19,188 bases of DNA from Bacteroidia bacterium. GTDB taxonomy: Bacteria; Bacteroidota; Bacteroidia; Bacteroidales; CAJPTX01. Below are positions 1-8,379 of the stretch, one piece after another. Every line of letters begins with the position of its first letter. Within the stretch, counting starts at the first letter, position 1. Under the pieces are notes generated by a model that had not been told where the DNA came from, did no database searches, and saw nothing but the letters and a program-made list of their open reading frames with translations. Both the position numbers and the translations under genes were made by a program. Location of the stretch: NCBI GenBank assembly GCA_905373665.1, contig CAJPTV010000032.1, positions 1 to 19,188 on the forward strand. The letters are read 5' to 3'.

Positions 1-2650
1 AAGCACTCGCATTGGTCACCTCCAGCTGTGTGCGGAAGGGGGAACAAGCAGGATTGCCCACTCCGTTCGCTGGAGCGAAACCCGTAACATAGTCTATCGT
101 TGGCTTGGGGAGAGGGGGAAGGACATCAACCTCATGCTCAATAATACGCTTACAAGCCGCATTATCAAAGCGCGCTTCTATCAGATAATGTTCCTCTGTC
201 GGAACGGAAGTAGAAAAGTTTATCCGCTTAGAGAGTTTATCTCCTGTTACTTGATCATTTGCCAAAGCCGTAGGCGGGTCATAAGTATAGGTGTAGATTC
301 CAGACCCTGGAGGCGTTTCCGTTTTCGAATTCGCTTTTTTCATCTTGAGCGTAAGCTTCTTCGATCCTTCAAGCTCAGTAAAGTGCATTGGTAACTCCCC
401 TCCTCCACATAAAACGGCGGGTGCAGAGATAATAGGGTCGAAATCTGGCGCTACTTCAACGTTAATCTTGGCAGTCGGATGTAAATCACAATAGCCAGAA
501 AACGTAACCGTATACTTCTGGGACTGTTTGGGGTTAACTACCTCTACCTCCGAACCATCATTAGATCTCATAACTAAATTCGTAGTCGGCGACCAAGTAT
601 ACTTAGAGTGTAAGTATTTAGAAACCTTAAGTTTCCGACTTTCACCCCGACATAGAGGAATAGCCCCACCAGGAAGAATTGCTCCGTTATCATCTTGTAC
701 CGAAATACCAATTCTCAACTCACGATACTGCGAAAGGAAGGCATAAAGAGCATCTGTACGAGGCGCACCATTCAACATTGCAAGATGAAAGACATTCCCC
801 TCATTCTCCAATAAATAAGCAATATCACGACCATTTGAGTCGGTAACCTCAATCATATCTGGACCTCCAAACAAAGCAGGGTCATCAGTATTGATCTTTA
901 ACCAACGCCATTTCTTCAAAGGAGAGCTCGGGTCAAGCCCTGTAAAAGAATGCCAGTTGTTAATATCATTGAGATAATCCTCTAGTTTTTTCTCTCTAGA
1001 ACTGTTGGAAACCTGTTCAAACTTTGCATTAGTAGCAGAAAGCCACTTTGTCTTTTTCAGAACAAATTTCCCCTTAGTCGAGATATCAGGATCGCTATCA
1101 TCGACAAACGCATAAAGCGTTAGATAATAGATATACGGATTTCCATCCTCCGAAGATCGTAATGTTCGACTAAAAGAAACTCTTTTCGATCCCGCACAAC
1201 TAATATTACTAGACAAGGGAGGTACAACAGAGGCAGCTAATTGATTCGCACTACTACTCTCCACAGAAGCCAAGTGTAATATCGCAAGTTTTGCCTCTTC
1301 CTTACTATGACCTTCGTAATCAGTAACCTCAATAGTATAATCTTCGTGACCATTCATACGGATCACCTTCTGTTGAAAATCTTGCAGTACAAAGGGCGGC
1401 TCTCCAGTAACTTTTATTGTTACTTTTCTAGACTGCACAGACTGGATATAAAGATATTCACAGTCATTTGACGGCTTTGGCCAAACGTTCCGTACAACAG
1501 CATAATTAGACCCTAGGTAATAGCTCGGAACCATTTGTTCCAAAATAAGGTCTAGACCATGATTCGTACTCTGTTCCAGCAAATTTTCCTGATAGGTTAC
1601 CACAAATTGACTCCTAAGGGCTGCTCCCGGTATAGTCGGTTCAGATCTTAGAAAAATCGCACCGAAAGTTTCATCTGCAGTTCTCCCTGTTTGATAACCA
1701 TCCGTTCGTCCATAGTGCGGATCGGTCGTTGACCCACTTGCAAAGTGCTCAGCATAAGGGGTAAGAATCGCCGTCTCACCTCTGTTTAACCAAAACCAAA
1801 TACTTCCAGAAGCATCAGCCTCAAGAGGCTTCCCTCTCTTACCATGATGGGTAATCGTGGAAGAATTGACCCAAACTTTCTTTCCCACTCCTATTCTAGC
1901 CTGTATATACGTATTGTCTTCAATAGCTGTCACATTGATAGAACGATACGGACAAAGGCGCTTGTCATTATACCGATTCGTGATTGCAACATTCGTTTGT
2001 GTTGGAACTCCTATAAATGACGATATAGCTGATGGACCTTTCAAGACCATAATATCACGATTCCATGGACTTGCAATCTCTAGATAAGCATAAAAATTCC
2101 GATTCCCCTTAATGAGAAGTGCATTTCTTACTGTATTAAGCCGCACATACTTACCATGCTTCATATTCGCAGTAGAGACATCACTCTCCGACCAATAAAG
2201 CACACTTTCTACCAATTGATGATTAACATTCGGATCAGCAGCTGCTTGAGTTAAATCCCCATTCCTATAGGGCTGGTAAAACCATGCCACTTTAAGTGGA
2301 TCAGGCGTTGGAGGCAACGAAGCAGGATTCTCAGCCAAACTAATTCGGATTTTCCCTTGTCTCGGTATCGTCACTTTGTGTGGACCTGCAGGAAAAGGTA
2401 ATGACGCATGAGTATATCTCGCAGGCATCGTGATATCAACATTCACAGCCGCATCCACCGCGATAAGATGCAAATAAACATCCATCTTTGGGTGCGAAGA
2501 ACTGATATGATGTCGATTTATCTCTGGTACTGAGAGCCAATAATAAGTAGCTCCCTCCTGCGCATAAAGCACAAAAGAGAAGCCTAAAAAGCTCAAGAAT
2601 AGAAAAAAGAAGCGAGTAACGCTTGTATACGATATCACTCTATAAGACAT
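1..2650 (-). CDS. Large secreted PKD-like/IgGFc-binding-like surface protein, N-terminal part (runs off left edge)
   Basis: An open frame runs from an ATG at 2650 to the window edge, 883 codons with no stop. Residues 1-30 form a signal peptide: a short basic start, a Phe/Leu-rich core, and a likely cut near YAQ-EGA. Residues about 35-600 are beta-rich. They contain stretches such as VTAIEDNT (near 237), WLNRGE (near 287) and GSNYAVVRN (near 380), which resemble the IgGFc-binding N-terminal domain; this family call is tentative. From Cys667 PKD-like units begin, each with a Cys before a strand-B-like segment (667, 748, 869) and a second Cys near its end (GYC, AAC). The same unit type builds the giant protein at 8379-15686, and the segment VFHLAMLNG (about 620) matches VFHLGVAKG there, so the two are paralogues. 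I infer that the missing 3' end carries more units, a T9SS C-terminal domain and perhaps a PorP/SprF partner. The promoter lies at 2686-2715. Confidence 0.85.
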   Translation of the reverse strand, partial: MSYRVISYTSVTRFFFLFLSFLGFSFVLYAQEGATYYWLSVPEINRHHISSSHPKMDVYLHLIAVDAAVNVDITMPARYTHASLPFPAGPHKVTIPRQGKIRISLAENPASLPPTPDPLKVAWFYQPYRNGDLTQAAADPNVNHQLVESVLYWSESDVSTANMKHGKYVRLNTVRNALLIKGNRNFYAYLEIASPWNRDIMVLKGPSAISSFIGVPTQTNVAITNRYNDKRLCPYRSINVTAIEDNTYIQARIGVGKKVWVNSSTITHHGKRGKPLEADASGSIWFWLNRGETAILTPYAEHFASGSTTDPHYGRTDGYQTGRTADETFGAIFLRSEPTIPGAALRSQFVVTYQENLLEQSTNHGLDLILEQMVPSYYLGSNYAVVRNVWPKPSNDCEYLYIQSVQSRKVTIKVTGEPPFVLQDFQQKVIRMNGHEDYTIEVTDYEGHSKEEAKLAILHLASVESSSANQLAASVVPPLSSNISCAGSKRVSFSRTLRSSEDGNPYIYYLTLYAFVDDSDPDISTKGKFVLKKTKWLSATNAKFEQVSNSSREKKLEDYLNDINNWHSFTGLDPSSPLKKWRWLKINTDDPALFGGPDMIEVTDSNGRDIAYLLENEGNVFHLAMLNGAPRTDALYAFLSQYRELRIGISVQDDNGAILPGGAIPLCRGESRKLKVSKYLHSKYTWSPTTNLVMRSNDGSEVEVVNPKQSQKYTVTFSGYCDLHPTAKINVEVAPDFDPIISAPAVLCGGGELPMHFTELEGSKKLTLKMKKANSKTETPPGSGIYTYTYDPPTALANDQVTGDKLSKRINFSTSVPTEEHYLIEARFDNAACKRIIEHEVDVLPPLPKPTIDYVTGFAPANGVGNPACSPFRTQLEVTNASA

Positions 2651-2666
2651 GAGCCATCCCTCCCCT

Positions 2667-2674
2667 CAAAGTTA
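2667..2674 (-). promoter_or_regulatory. Second possible -7 element (TAACTTTG) upstream of the left-edge gene
   Basis: A perfect TAnnTTTG octamer ends 16 bases before the ATG at 2650. No TTG lies at the right distance upstream of it, so the element at 2686-2715 is the better promoter. The same GTAACTTTG nonamer occurs upstream of ppdK and of the giant adhesin gene. Confidence 0.3.
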
Positions 2675-2685
2675 CTATTTTCCAT

Positions 2686-2715
2686 CAAATATAGAGACTT
2701 CTTTACAGACCTCAA
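2686..2715 (-). promoter_or_regulatory. Bacteroidota-type promoter of the left-edge surface protein gene
   Basis: Read on the minus strand, the arrangement is TTG, 19 bases, then TATATTTG. This matches the -33/-7 pattern (TTG or TTTG, 17-23 bases, TAnnTTTG) known for the primary sigma factor of Bacteroidota. It lies 36-65 bases upstream of the ATG at 2650, leaving a short 5' leader. The -33 part sits inside an inverted repeat (2707-2732). Confidence 0.55.
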
Positions 2716-2732
2716 TACCTATTGAGAAGTCT
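2707..2732 (-). promoter_or_regulatory. Inverted repeat overlapping the -33 element (operator-like)
   Basis: The minus strand reads AGAC-tt-CTCAATA-gg-TATTGAG-GTCT. This is a perfect 7-bp dyad with a 2-base centre, extended by a further 4-bp pair. A 2-base loop is poor for an RNA hairpin, so a protein-binding dyad is more likely. It covers the TTG of the promoter at 2686-2715, where a bound protein would block or alter polymerase binding. Function is inferred. Confidence 0.4.
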
Positions 2733-2801
2733 TTTAGGCACTTATTGACGAAAAAAGATATAGACATGTACAAAAGACACTATACAATAGACAGAACAAG
2801 A

Positions 2802-2836
2802 AGAGGAGAACCCCCATCATACGGGTGTTCTCCTCT
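2802..2836 (-). terminator. Rho-independent terminator after ppdK
   Basis: The arms AGAGGAGAAC and GTTCTCCTCT (10 bp, perfect) are extended by a CCC/GGG pairing after one mismatch and enclose a short loop. On the minus strand the stem is followed by TTCTTGTTC. It starts 28 bases downstream of the ppdK stop and separates ppdK from the left-edge gene. Confidence 0.8.
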
Positions 2837-2863
2837 AAAGATACGATAAACGTTTACAGTTGG

Positions 2864-5602
2864 TTACTTCGTAGTCTCCTCTATTGCCGCACGCGCTGAA
2901 GTAAGACGAGCGATTGGAACACGGAAAGGCGAACAACTTACATAGTTCAAGCCTAATTCACAACAATAGCGGATTGAAGTCGGATCGCCACCATGCTCTC
3001 CACAAATCCCGAGTTTTATTCCTGGATTCGCATCACGTCCAAGCTCAACGGCACGCGCAATAAGAGAAACAACTCCCTTACGATCCAATGTAGCAAATGG
3101 GTCAAACTTCAAAATACCACTCTTGAGATAATAGGGCAAGAAATGAGCGATATCGTCACGACTGAAACCAAAGACCATCTGCGTCAAATCATTCGTACCG
3201 AAACTAAAGAAGTCCGCTTCTGCTGCAATTTCATTCGCCGTGAGTGCCGCACGCGGAATTTCAATCATCGTACCAATACGGAACTCAATCCTGTCGTTGT
3301 ACTCTGCAAAAACCTTCTCTGCTTCTGCTAGGATAATAGCTTTCTGGTTCTTGAATTCGTTGACATGCCCTACAAGAGGTATCATAATTTCAGGATGTAC
3401 CTCCACACCACGCTTCTTAAGAATTAGCGCTGCCTCAATAATAGCATGCGCTTGCATCTGAGTGATTTGCGGATAAAGAATCCCTAAACGACAACCACGG
3501 AAGCCCAGCATCGGGTTTACTTCCTGAAGCTGCTCTATCAATACCTTGAGCGCCTCGGGTTCTATTCCTAAATCCTCAGCATCCTTCACCTGCAGCGTTT
3601 TAATCTTAGGAAGGAATTCGTGAAGTGGAGGATCAAGTAATCGAACAGTAACGGGAAGTCCCTGCATCGCTTCAAATATCCCGATAAAGTCCTGACGCTG
3701 AATCGGAAGTAGCTTATCGAGAGCCTTTCGACGCCCTTCCTCATTTTCTGCAAGTATCATCTGACGCATTGCAATGATACGATCAGGCTCAAAAAACATA
3801 TGCTCCGTACGACAGAGTCCTATCCCCTGAGCTCCAAAATCCCGAGCGACAGTGCTATCACGAGGCGTATCCGCGTTGGTACGTACCTTCACTTTAGCAA
3901 ACTTGTCCGTTAATTGCATCAAACGAGCCAGATCGCCGCTCATCGCAGCATTTATGGTTTCGAGCTTTCCTTCATAAACACGCCCCGTACTCCCATTCAA
4001 GGAGATCCAATCCCCTTCCTTAAAGAGACCATTAGGCGTGTGCATCTCACGCTTCGTGTAATCAATCTCTAGAGCAGCAACCCCAGACACACAGCACTTC
4101 CCCATCCCACGTGCCACAACTGCTGCGTGAGAGGTCATACCTCCCCGAGCTGTCAAAATCCCCTGCGCAGCGTGCATACCACTCAAGTCTTCTGGCGACG
4201 TCTCTTGACGCACAAGAATGACCTTTTCTCCACGTGCACTCCATTCCTCTGCCACATCTGCAAAGAAAACGATTCGCCCACTTGCAGCACCTGGAGAAGC
4301 AGGCAAACCAGCCGCCACAAACTTAGCTTGCGCAAGCGCTTCCTTCTTGAAGACTGGATGAAGTAACTCGTCTAGCTTTTCTGGCTCAACTCGCAAAATA
4401 GCAGTTTTCTCATCAATCATCCCCTCGTCAAGCATATCCATAGCCATCTTCACCATAGCCATCCCCGTACGCTTACCTGAGCGGGTCTGCAACATCCAAA
4501 GTTTACCATCTTGGATAGTGAACTCTATATCCTGCATATCACGATAATGCTCCTCGAGCTTTAGCTGAATGTCATTCAACTGCGCAAATGCGTCTGGCAT
4601 CACCTCTTCGAGCGAAGGAGCCACACGCTTACGCTCCTCCTCCGAAACACCTTTCAACTCAGCCCAACGACGAGACCCCTCAATGGTAATCGGCTGCGGC
4701 GTACGTACCCCAGCTACGACGTCTTCCCCTTGCGCATTTACCAAGAATTCTCCGTTAAAAAGACGTTCACCCGTAGAAGCATCACGCGTAAATGCCACCC
4801 CAGTCGCTGAGGTATCGCCCATATTCCCAAAAACCATACACTGCACATTAACAGCAGTCCCCCATTCCTCAGGAATTTTGTTGAGTCGACGATAAAGCTT
4901 TGCGCGATCGTTCATCCAACTTTCAAAAACGGCAAAGATCGCTCCCCAAAGTTGCTCCTCAGCGTTCACTGGGAAAGTCTTCCCCGTAAACTTCAGTACA
5001 GCCGCCTTAAATTCCTTTACGAGCTCCTGAAGATCCTCCACCGTAAACTCGGTGTCCGACTTGATACCTCTCTTAGCCTTTCGCGCATCGATGATTACTT
5101 CAAAGGGATCTTCAGATTCCTTTGATTCTGGCTTTAATCCCAATACCACATCACCGTACATTTGGATAAAACGACGGTAACTATCCCATGCAAAACGGGG
5201 GTTACCTGTCCGCTTAGCCAAACCCTCAACGGCTTCATCGTTAAGCCCAAGATTTAAGATCGTATCCATCATCCCTGGCATCGAAGCTCGAGCTCCCGAG
5301 CGCACCGACACCAAAAGCGGGTTCTCTTTGTCTCCAAACTTAGCTCCCATTTTAGCTTCAAGCCCCGCCATTGCAGCACGGACATCTGCCTCCAAGAGCT
5401 TCACGATCTGCTCCTTACCTAGAGTATAATAGTCATTACACGTAGTCGTGGTAATGGTAAAACCTGGAGGAACAGGCATCCCCAAAAGGCTCATTTCTGC
5501 CAAATTGGCTCCCTTACCACCGAGCTCGTTACGCATAGAGCCCTTTCCTTGCGTGTTCGTATCACCAAAGGTGTACACTCGCTGTTGCGTTTCCTTCGTC
5601 AT
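2864..5602 (-). CDS. ppdK: Pyruvate, phosphate dikinase
   Basis: A cytoplasmic enzyme that reversibly converts pyruvate + ATP + Pi to PEP + AMP + PPi. It can serve gluconeogenesis or PPi-linked glycolysis. All three family parts are present. The N-terminal ATP-grasp part has GGKGANLAEM (28-37), VSVRSGARASMPGMMDT and FTRDASTG. The swivelling phosphohistidine domain has TARGGMTSHAAVVARG with catalytic His492. The C-terminal PEP/pyruvate TIM barrel has GLCRTEHMFF, MLGFRGCRLG, GTMIEIPRAAL, FGTNDLTQ and GICGEHGG with catalytic Cys867. The length, 912 residues, suits Bacteroidota members of the family. I chose the ATG at 5602. An in-frame GTG at 5617 would add five residues, but the sequence from the ATG resembles known N-termini. 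It lies downstream of a carboxylate transporter with an 82-base gap and a candidate -7 element of its own. No active-site residue appears to be missing. Confidence 0.97.
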   Translation of the reverse strand: MTKETQQRVYTFGDTNTQGKGSMRNELGGKGANLAEMSLLGMPVPPGFTITTTTCNDYYTLGKEQIVKLLEADVRAAMAGLEAKMGAKFGDKENPLLVSVRSGARASMPGMMDTILNLGLNDEAVEGLAKRTGNPRFAWDSYRRFIQMYGDVVLGLKPESKESEDPFEVIIDARKAKRGIKSDTEFTVEDLQELVKEFKAAVLKFTGKTFPVNAEEQLWGAIFAVFESWMNDRAKLYRRLNKIPEEWGTAVNVQCMVFGNMGDTSATGVAFTRDASTGERLFNGEFLVNAQGEDVVAGVRTPQPITIEGSRRWAELKGVSEEERKRVAPSLEEVMPDAFAQLNDIQLKLEEHYRDMQDIEFTIQDGKLWMLQTRSGKRTGMAMVKMAMDMLDEGMIDEKTAILRVEPEKLDELLHPVFKKEALAQAKFVAAGLPASPGAASGRIVFFADVAEEWSARGEKVILVRQETSPEDLSGMHAAQGILTARGGMTSHAAVVARGMGKCCVSGVAALEIDYTKREMHTPNGLFKEGDWISLNGSTGRVYEGKLETINAAMSGDLARLMQLTDKFAKVKVRTNADTPRDSTVARDFGAQGIGLCRTEHMFFEPDRIIAMRQMILAENEEGRRKALDKLLPIQRQDFIGIFEAMQGLPVTVRLLDPPLHEFLPKIKTLQVKDAEDLGIEPEALKVLIEQLQEVNPMLGFRGCRLGILYPQITQMQAHAIIEAALILKKRGVEVHPEIMIPLVGHVNEFKNQKAIILAEAEKVFAEYNDRIEFRIGTMIEIPRAALTANEIAAEADFFSFGTNDLTQMVFGFSRDDIAHFLPYYLKSGILKFDPFATLDRKGVVSLIARAVELGRDANPGIKLGICGEHGGDPTSIRYCCELGLNYVSCSPFRVPIARLTSARAAIEETTK

Positions 5603-5647
5603 CCTTAATTCTTTCACTTTTCGTTACTTATACTCCTATTCCGACAA

Positions 5648-5655
5648 CAAAGTTA
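5648..5655 (-). promoter_or_regulatory. Candidate -7 element of the ppdK promoter (TAACTTTG)
   Basis: A perfect TAnnTTTG match lies 46 bases upstream of the ppdK ATG, in the gap after the transporter gene. No clear TTG sits at the right distance; only TTTTCG lies about 21 bases upstream. ppdK therefore probably has its own promoter in addition to read-through from the transporter. Confidence 0.4.
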
Positions 5656-5684
5656 CGACAAAAACTCTTTGGATGACGAAAAGG

Positions 5685-7169
5685 CTACCACAATAATGTA
5701 CCATAAAGAACCAAAGCGATGTAACCGATTAAGAGACCGATTCCTCCAATGAGAAGACCAAAGATTTCCATGTGGCGCACTTGAATAAAACCCGTAGAAT
5801 GGGCTATCGCATTAGGAGGCGTACTCACAGGCAACATCATCGCAAGCGAAGCGGCTAAAGCAATCCCTATCAGAAGAGTCTTCTCTCCTCCAAAAGGTAA
5901 CAAGGTCACCGTCATCCCTGTCGAAACCGTTGCTAGAATTGGCATCAATAATGCAGCCGTCGCCGTATTACTGATGAAGGTAGAGAGTATCCAGCAAATA
6001 ATCCCCGATGCAATAATAACGACAAAGGCTGGCCACGCACTAAATGGAATGGAGGTTACAAGAGTCTGTGCAAGTCCCGTCTCTCGCATCCCCTCTCCAA
6101 GAGCAAATCCTCCAGCCACCATCCAAAGCACACTCCAGTTAATCTTACCGAGGTCGTGTTTATTGATAACCCCAAAAAGACTAAAGATAGCGATTGGAAT
6201 AAGAGCGACCACACCCGCCTGAATCCCCGTAAACTTATCAAACATCCAAAGCAGTATCGTGATGAAGAATGTAATCTGCACCACTCGCGTCTTCCATCCT
6301 TTCTTCAAATCCCCTTCTATTACCAAGTGAATCGTTTTTTGCTTGAATGGGAAAAGACGCTTTAATAGAAGCCACGAAAGGAAAAGTAATAGAAATGTTA
6401 ACGGCATCATGTAAGCCACCCATTCGCCAAAACCGATATTCAAATTCAGCCCTGCAGGGTCATTCAAATACTTCAATGCGATAGCATTAGGAGGCGTACC
6501 TATCGGCGTCCCTAAGCCCCCAAGATTCGCTCCTGCGGGTATTGCAAGTGCCAATGCTATACGTCCTTTTCCATCCTTCGGCAATGTCTTTAAGACTGGC
6601 GTTAAAATCGTAATCATCAACGCGGCAGTGGCCGTATTGCTGATAAACATGGAAAAAAGCCCCGTAATAAGAATAAATGCCAACAATACATTCTCAGACT
6701 TCGTTCCGAAAGGTTTGAGTAGCACACGTGCCACAGCCACATCAAGCCCGACATGACTAGCCGCCATTGCCAAAACAAAGCCCCCCATAAAGAGCATAAT
6801 AATAGGGTCTGCAAAAGTGTGTAAGAGGGTCTTATAGTTCATGAGCACCCCTAGATTGGGGTTCGATGTATCTCTAAAAAAAGAGAAACCACTATCAGAA
6901 ACTGTAAGAAGCATCAACACAAGTACCGTTATCGAAGTGACCCATGCGGGGATGGGCTCTGAGATCCACAAAAGAGCGGCAAAAAGAAAAAGCGCTACCA
7001 CTCGCTGCTGTGTTACGGGAAAGTCTGCAGGTAAGCCTAAAAAAGCTGGCGGTATCGACCAAACTAATAGAAAAAGCACCGTGCACAACAAGAACATCAC
7101 AAGACGTCTCACCCCGAACTTAACCTTGTGCGTATCATCGCCAAAGAAATACCTCCAAATGCTGCTCAT
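5685..7169 (-). CDS. DASS/SLC13-family sodium-coupled di/tricarboxylate transporter
   Basis: An inner-membrane protein of 494 residues that is hydrophobic nearly throughout. It shows the two-fold internal repeat of the divalent anion:Na+ symporter family. Each half has an SNT motif (177-179 in FISNTATAALM and 400-402 in FISNTATAALLM) and a downstream TPPNAIA motif (about 225-231 and 450-456). In characterised members such as VcINDY these motifs bind Na+ and substrate carboxylate. The likely substrates are C4-dicarboxylates such as succinate, fumarate or malate, but citrate or sulfate cannot be excluded from sequence. The ATG at 7169 follows a 130-base leader after the terminator at 7299-7341, in which I saw no convincing promoter. 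It lies upstream of ppdK on the same strand with no terminator between them, so partial co-transcription is likely. Together the pair suggests use of imported carboxylates for PEP formation. Confidence 0.92.
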   Translation of the reverse strand: MSSIWRYFFGDDTHKVKFGVRRLVMFLLCTVLFLLVWSIPPAFLGLPADFPVTQQRVVALFLFAALLWISEPIPAWVTSITVLVLMLLTVSDSGFSFFRDTSNPNLGVLMNYKTLLHTFADPIIMLFMGGFVLAMAASHVGLDVAVARVLLKPFGTKSENVLLAFILITGLFSMFISNTATAALMITILTPVLKTLPKDGKGRIALALAIPAGANLGGLGTPIGTPPNAIALKYLNDPAGLNLNIGFGEWVAYMMPLTFLLLFLSWLLLKRLFPFKQKTIHLVIEGDLKKGWKTRVVQITFFITILLWMFDKFTGIQAGVVALIPIAIFSLFGVINKHDLGKINWSVLWMVAGGFALGEGMRETGLAQTLVTSIPFSAWPAFVVIIASGIICWILSTFISNTATAALLMPILATVSTGMTVTLLPFGGEKTLLIGIALAASLAMMLPVSTPPNAIAHSTGFIQVRHMEIFGLLIGGIGLLIGYIALVLYGTLLW

Positions 7170-7298
7170 CTTTCTCTAGTTTTTATCAAGGAATCCTCTT
7201 CCTACCATTTCGGCGCACAAGTTAACAATTTTTTCTCATATTAGCGAAAAGAATATGCCATATACACCAAAATAAAAACTCTAACCTTCTGATATTAA

Positions 7299-7341
7299 AA
7301 CAGTCGGAGGAGAAAATTTAATCTTTTCTCCTCCGACTGTT
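7299..7341 (-). terminator. Strong rho-independent terminator after the adhesin-porP operon
   Basis: A perfect 18-bp stem with arms at 7299-7316 and 7324-7341 and a 7-base loop, with core CAGTCGGAGGAG. On the minus strand it runs directly into TTTTAATAT. It starts 42 bases after the PorP/SprF stop and ends the operon before the transporter gene. Confidence 0.92.
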
Positions 7342-7383
7342 AAATCCATACAATGTTACAAAAGGACTCAACCACCTTCCCAT

Positions 7384-8379
7384 CTAGTATGGTGGACACT
7401 GAAGTGGTTTGTAGCGCTTACCTCGCTGAATAAGCGGCATCTCAAAAGCTAAGGAGATCTCATGCGACCCTCCAGAACCTGGTCCCAATTTCGATACCGT
7501 CAAATCGTACGTATAAACCACCTGCACACGAGTAAAACGAACCCCTAGCATAAAAGCTAGCGCATCACTACCAGCATAATCCTTTACAAGCGGAATACCT
7601 CTATACCAAAGACCGAGCATCAAGGGATTCTTAAACCAATAGCCACCAATCTCAGCCTGAGAAAAACGTCCTTGTAAACGTGCATTAGCTGCAACAGAGA
7701 GACTCTGATCTATCCCGCGTCGATAAAGACTTCGGATAATAAATCGATACCCACCGAATACAGAGAAACGGAACGGGACTCTGGCTTTCTCACTGTAAAA
7801 AGACATTTTGGGACGAAGCATGTGATCCCACGTAGCCCCCACCCAGAGATTGGCTGAGTGGAGAAGGATAGAGGTCGAGATGTCAATATCGTAAACCGAA
7901 TTCTTTCCCAAACTCTGCATCGTGGTCGAACTACGAGGAGTATTCACAAGCTGATCCCCCCAAATCAATCGATCATAATTCAACGAATGATGTCTGAAAA
8001 AGAAACCAATCCCTGGACGGAGATTTAGAGACGCATTCAGAGGAATGGAGTACGAATAATTGAGTCCGCCAATAATAGTACCAAGACGACCATCACCAGC
8101 AAGATCTCCGAGCGCAAATACGCCAATCCCACTACGGAGATTCTCGATATTCACGTCATAAGAGGCTGACATTGTCCGGTAGGTATTAGGGATGACCGAC
8201 CACTGATCTCGGTAACTCAGTATGACACGCTGCCCCGCACTAGCCCCTGCGTATGAAGGCGCTATGTAAATGGGGTTTGCAAAAAACTGCGTGAACTGTG
8301 GATCCTGCGCAAGAGCCCGTCCGAGACAGATGACCCAAAACGCTACCCCCCAGACAAAAATCCACCTAATTCCCTTCAT
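7384..8379 (-). CDS. PorP/SprF family type IX secretion system outer-membrane protein
   Basis: A 331-residue protein. Its signal peptide ends near GRALAQ-DPQ and is followed by the hallmark PorP/SprF start: DPQFTQFFANPIYIAPSYAG, then an SYRDQW segment. The rest is alternating beta-barrel-type sequence. Family members sit in the outer membrane. Paralogues encoded next to giant proteins with type B C-terminal domains are needed to secrete or attach those proteins, as SprF is for SprB in Flavobacterium johnsoniae. Here the gene directly follows such a giant. Its ATG (8379-8377) shares one base with the giant's TGA (TGATG), which implies translational coupling. An in-frame GTG one codon upstream is an alternative start. 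The partner role is inferred from this context. It is probably not the general PorP of the core secretion machinery, because no other por genes are nearby. Confidence 0.93.
   Translation of the reverse strand: MKGIRWIFVWGVAFWVICLGRALAQDPQFTQFFANPIYIAPSYAGASAGQRVILSYRDQWSVIPNTYRTMSASYDVNIENLRSGIGVFALGDLAGDGRLGTIIGGLNYSYSIPLNASLNLRPGIGFFFRHHSLNYDRLIWGDQLVNTPRSSTTMQSLGKNSVYDIDISTSILLHSANLWVGATWDHMLRPKMSFYSEKARVPFRFSVFGGYRFIIRSLYRRGIDQSLSVAANARLQGRFSQAEIGGYWFKNPLMLGLWYRGIPLVKDYAGSDALAFMLGVRFTRVQVVYTYDLTVSKLGPGSGGSHEISLAFEMPLIQRGKRYKPLQCPPY

Noticed and set aside
5673..5678. ATGACG copy near the ppdK promoter as part of a regulon with the 15871-15909 array
   Set aside because: It is a single hexamer without a partner copy and is expected by chance at this frequency.
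7170..7298. Promoter for the transporter gene
   Set aside because: TTAACTTG near 7220 is the closest match to TAnnTTTG but has mismatches and no TTG at a suitable distance, so I did not list it as a feature.
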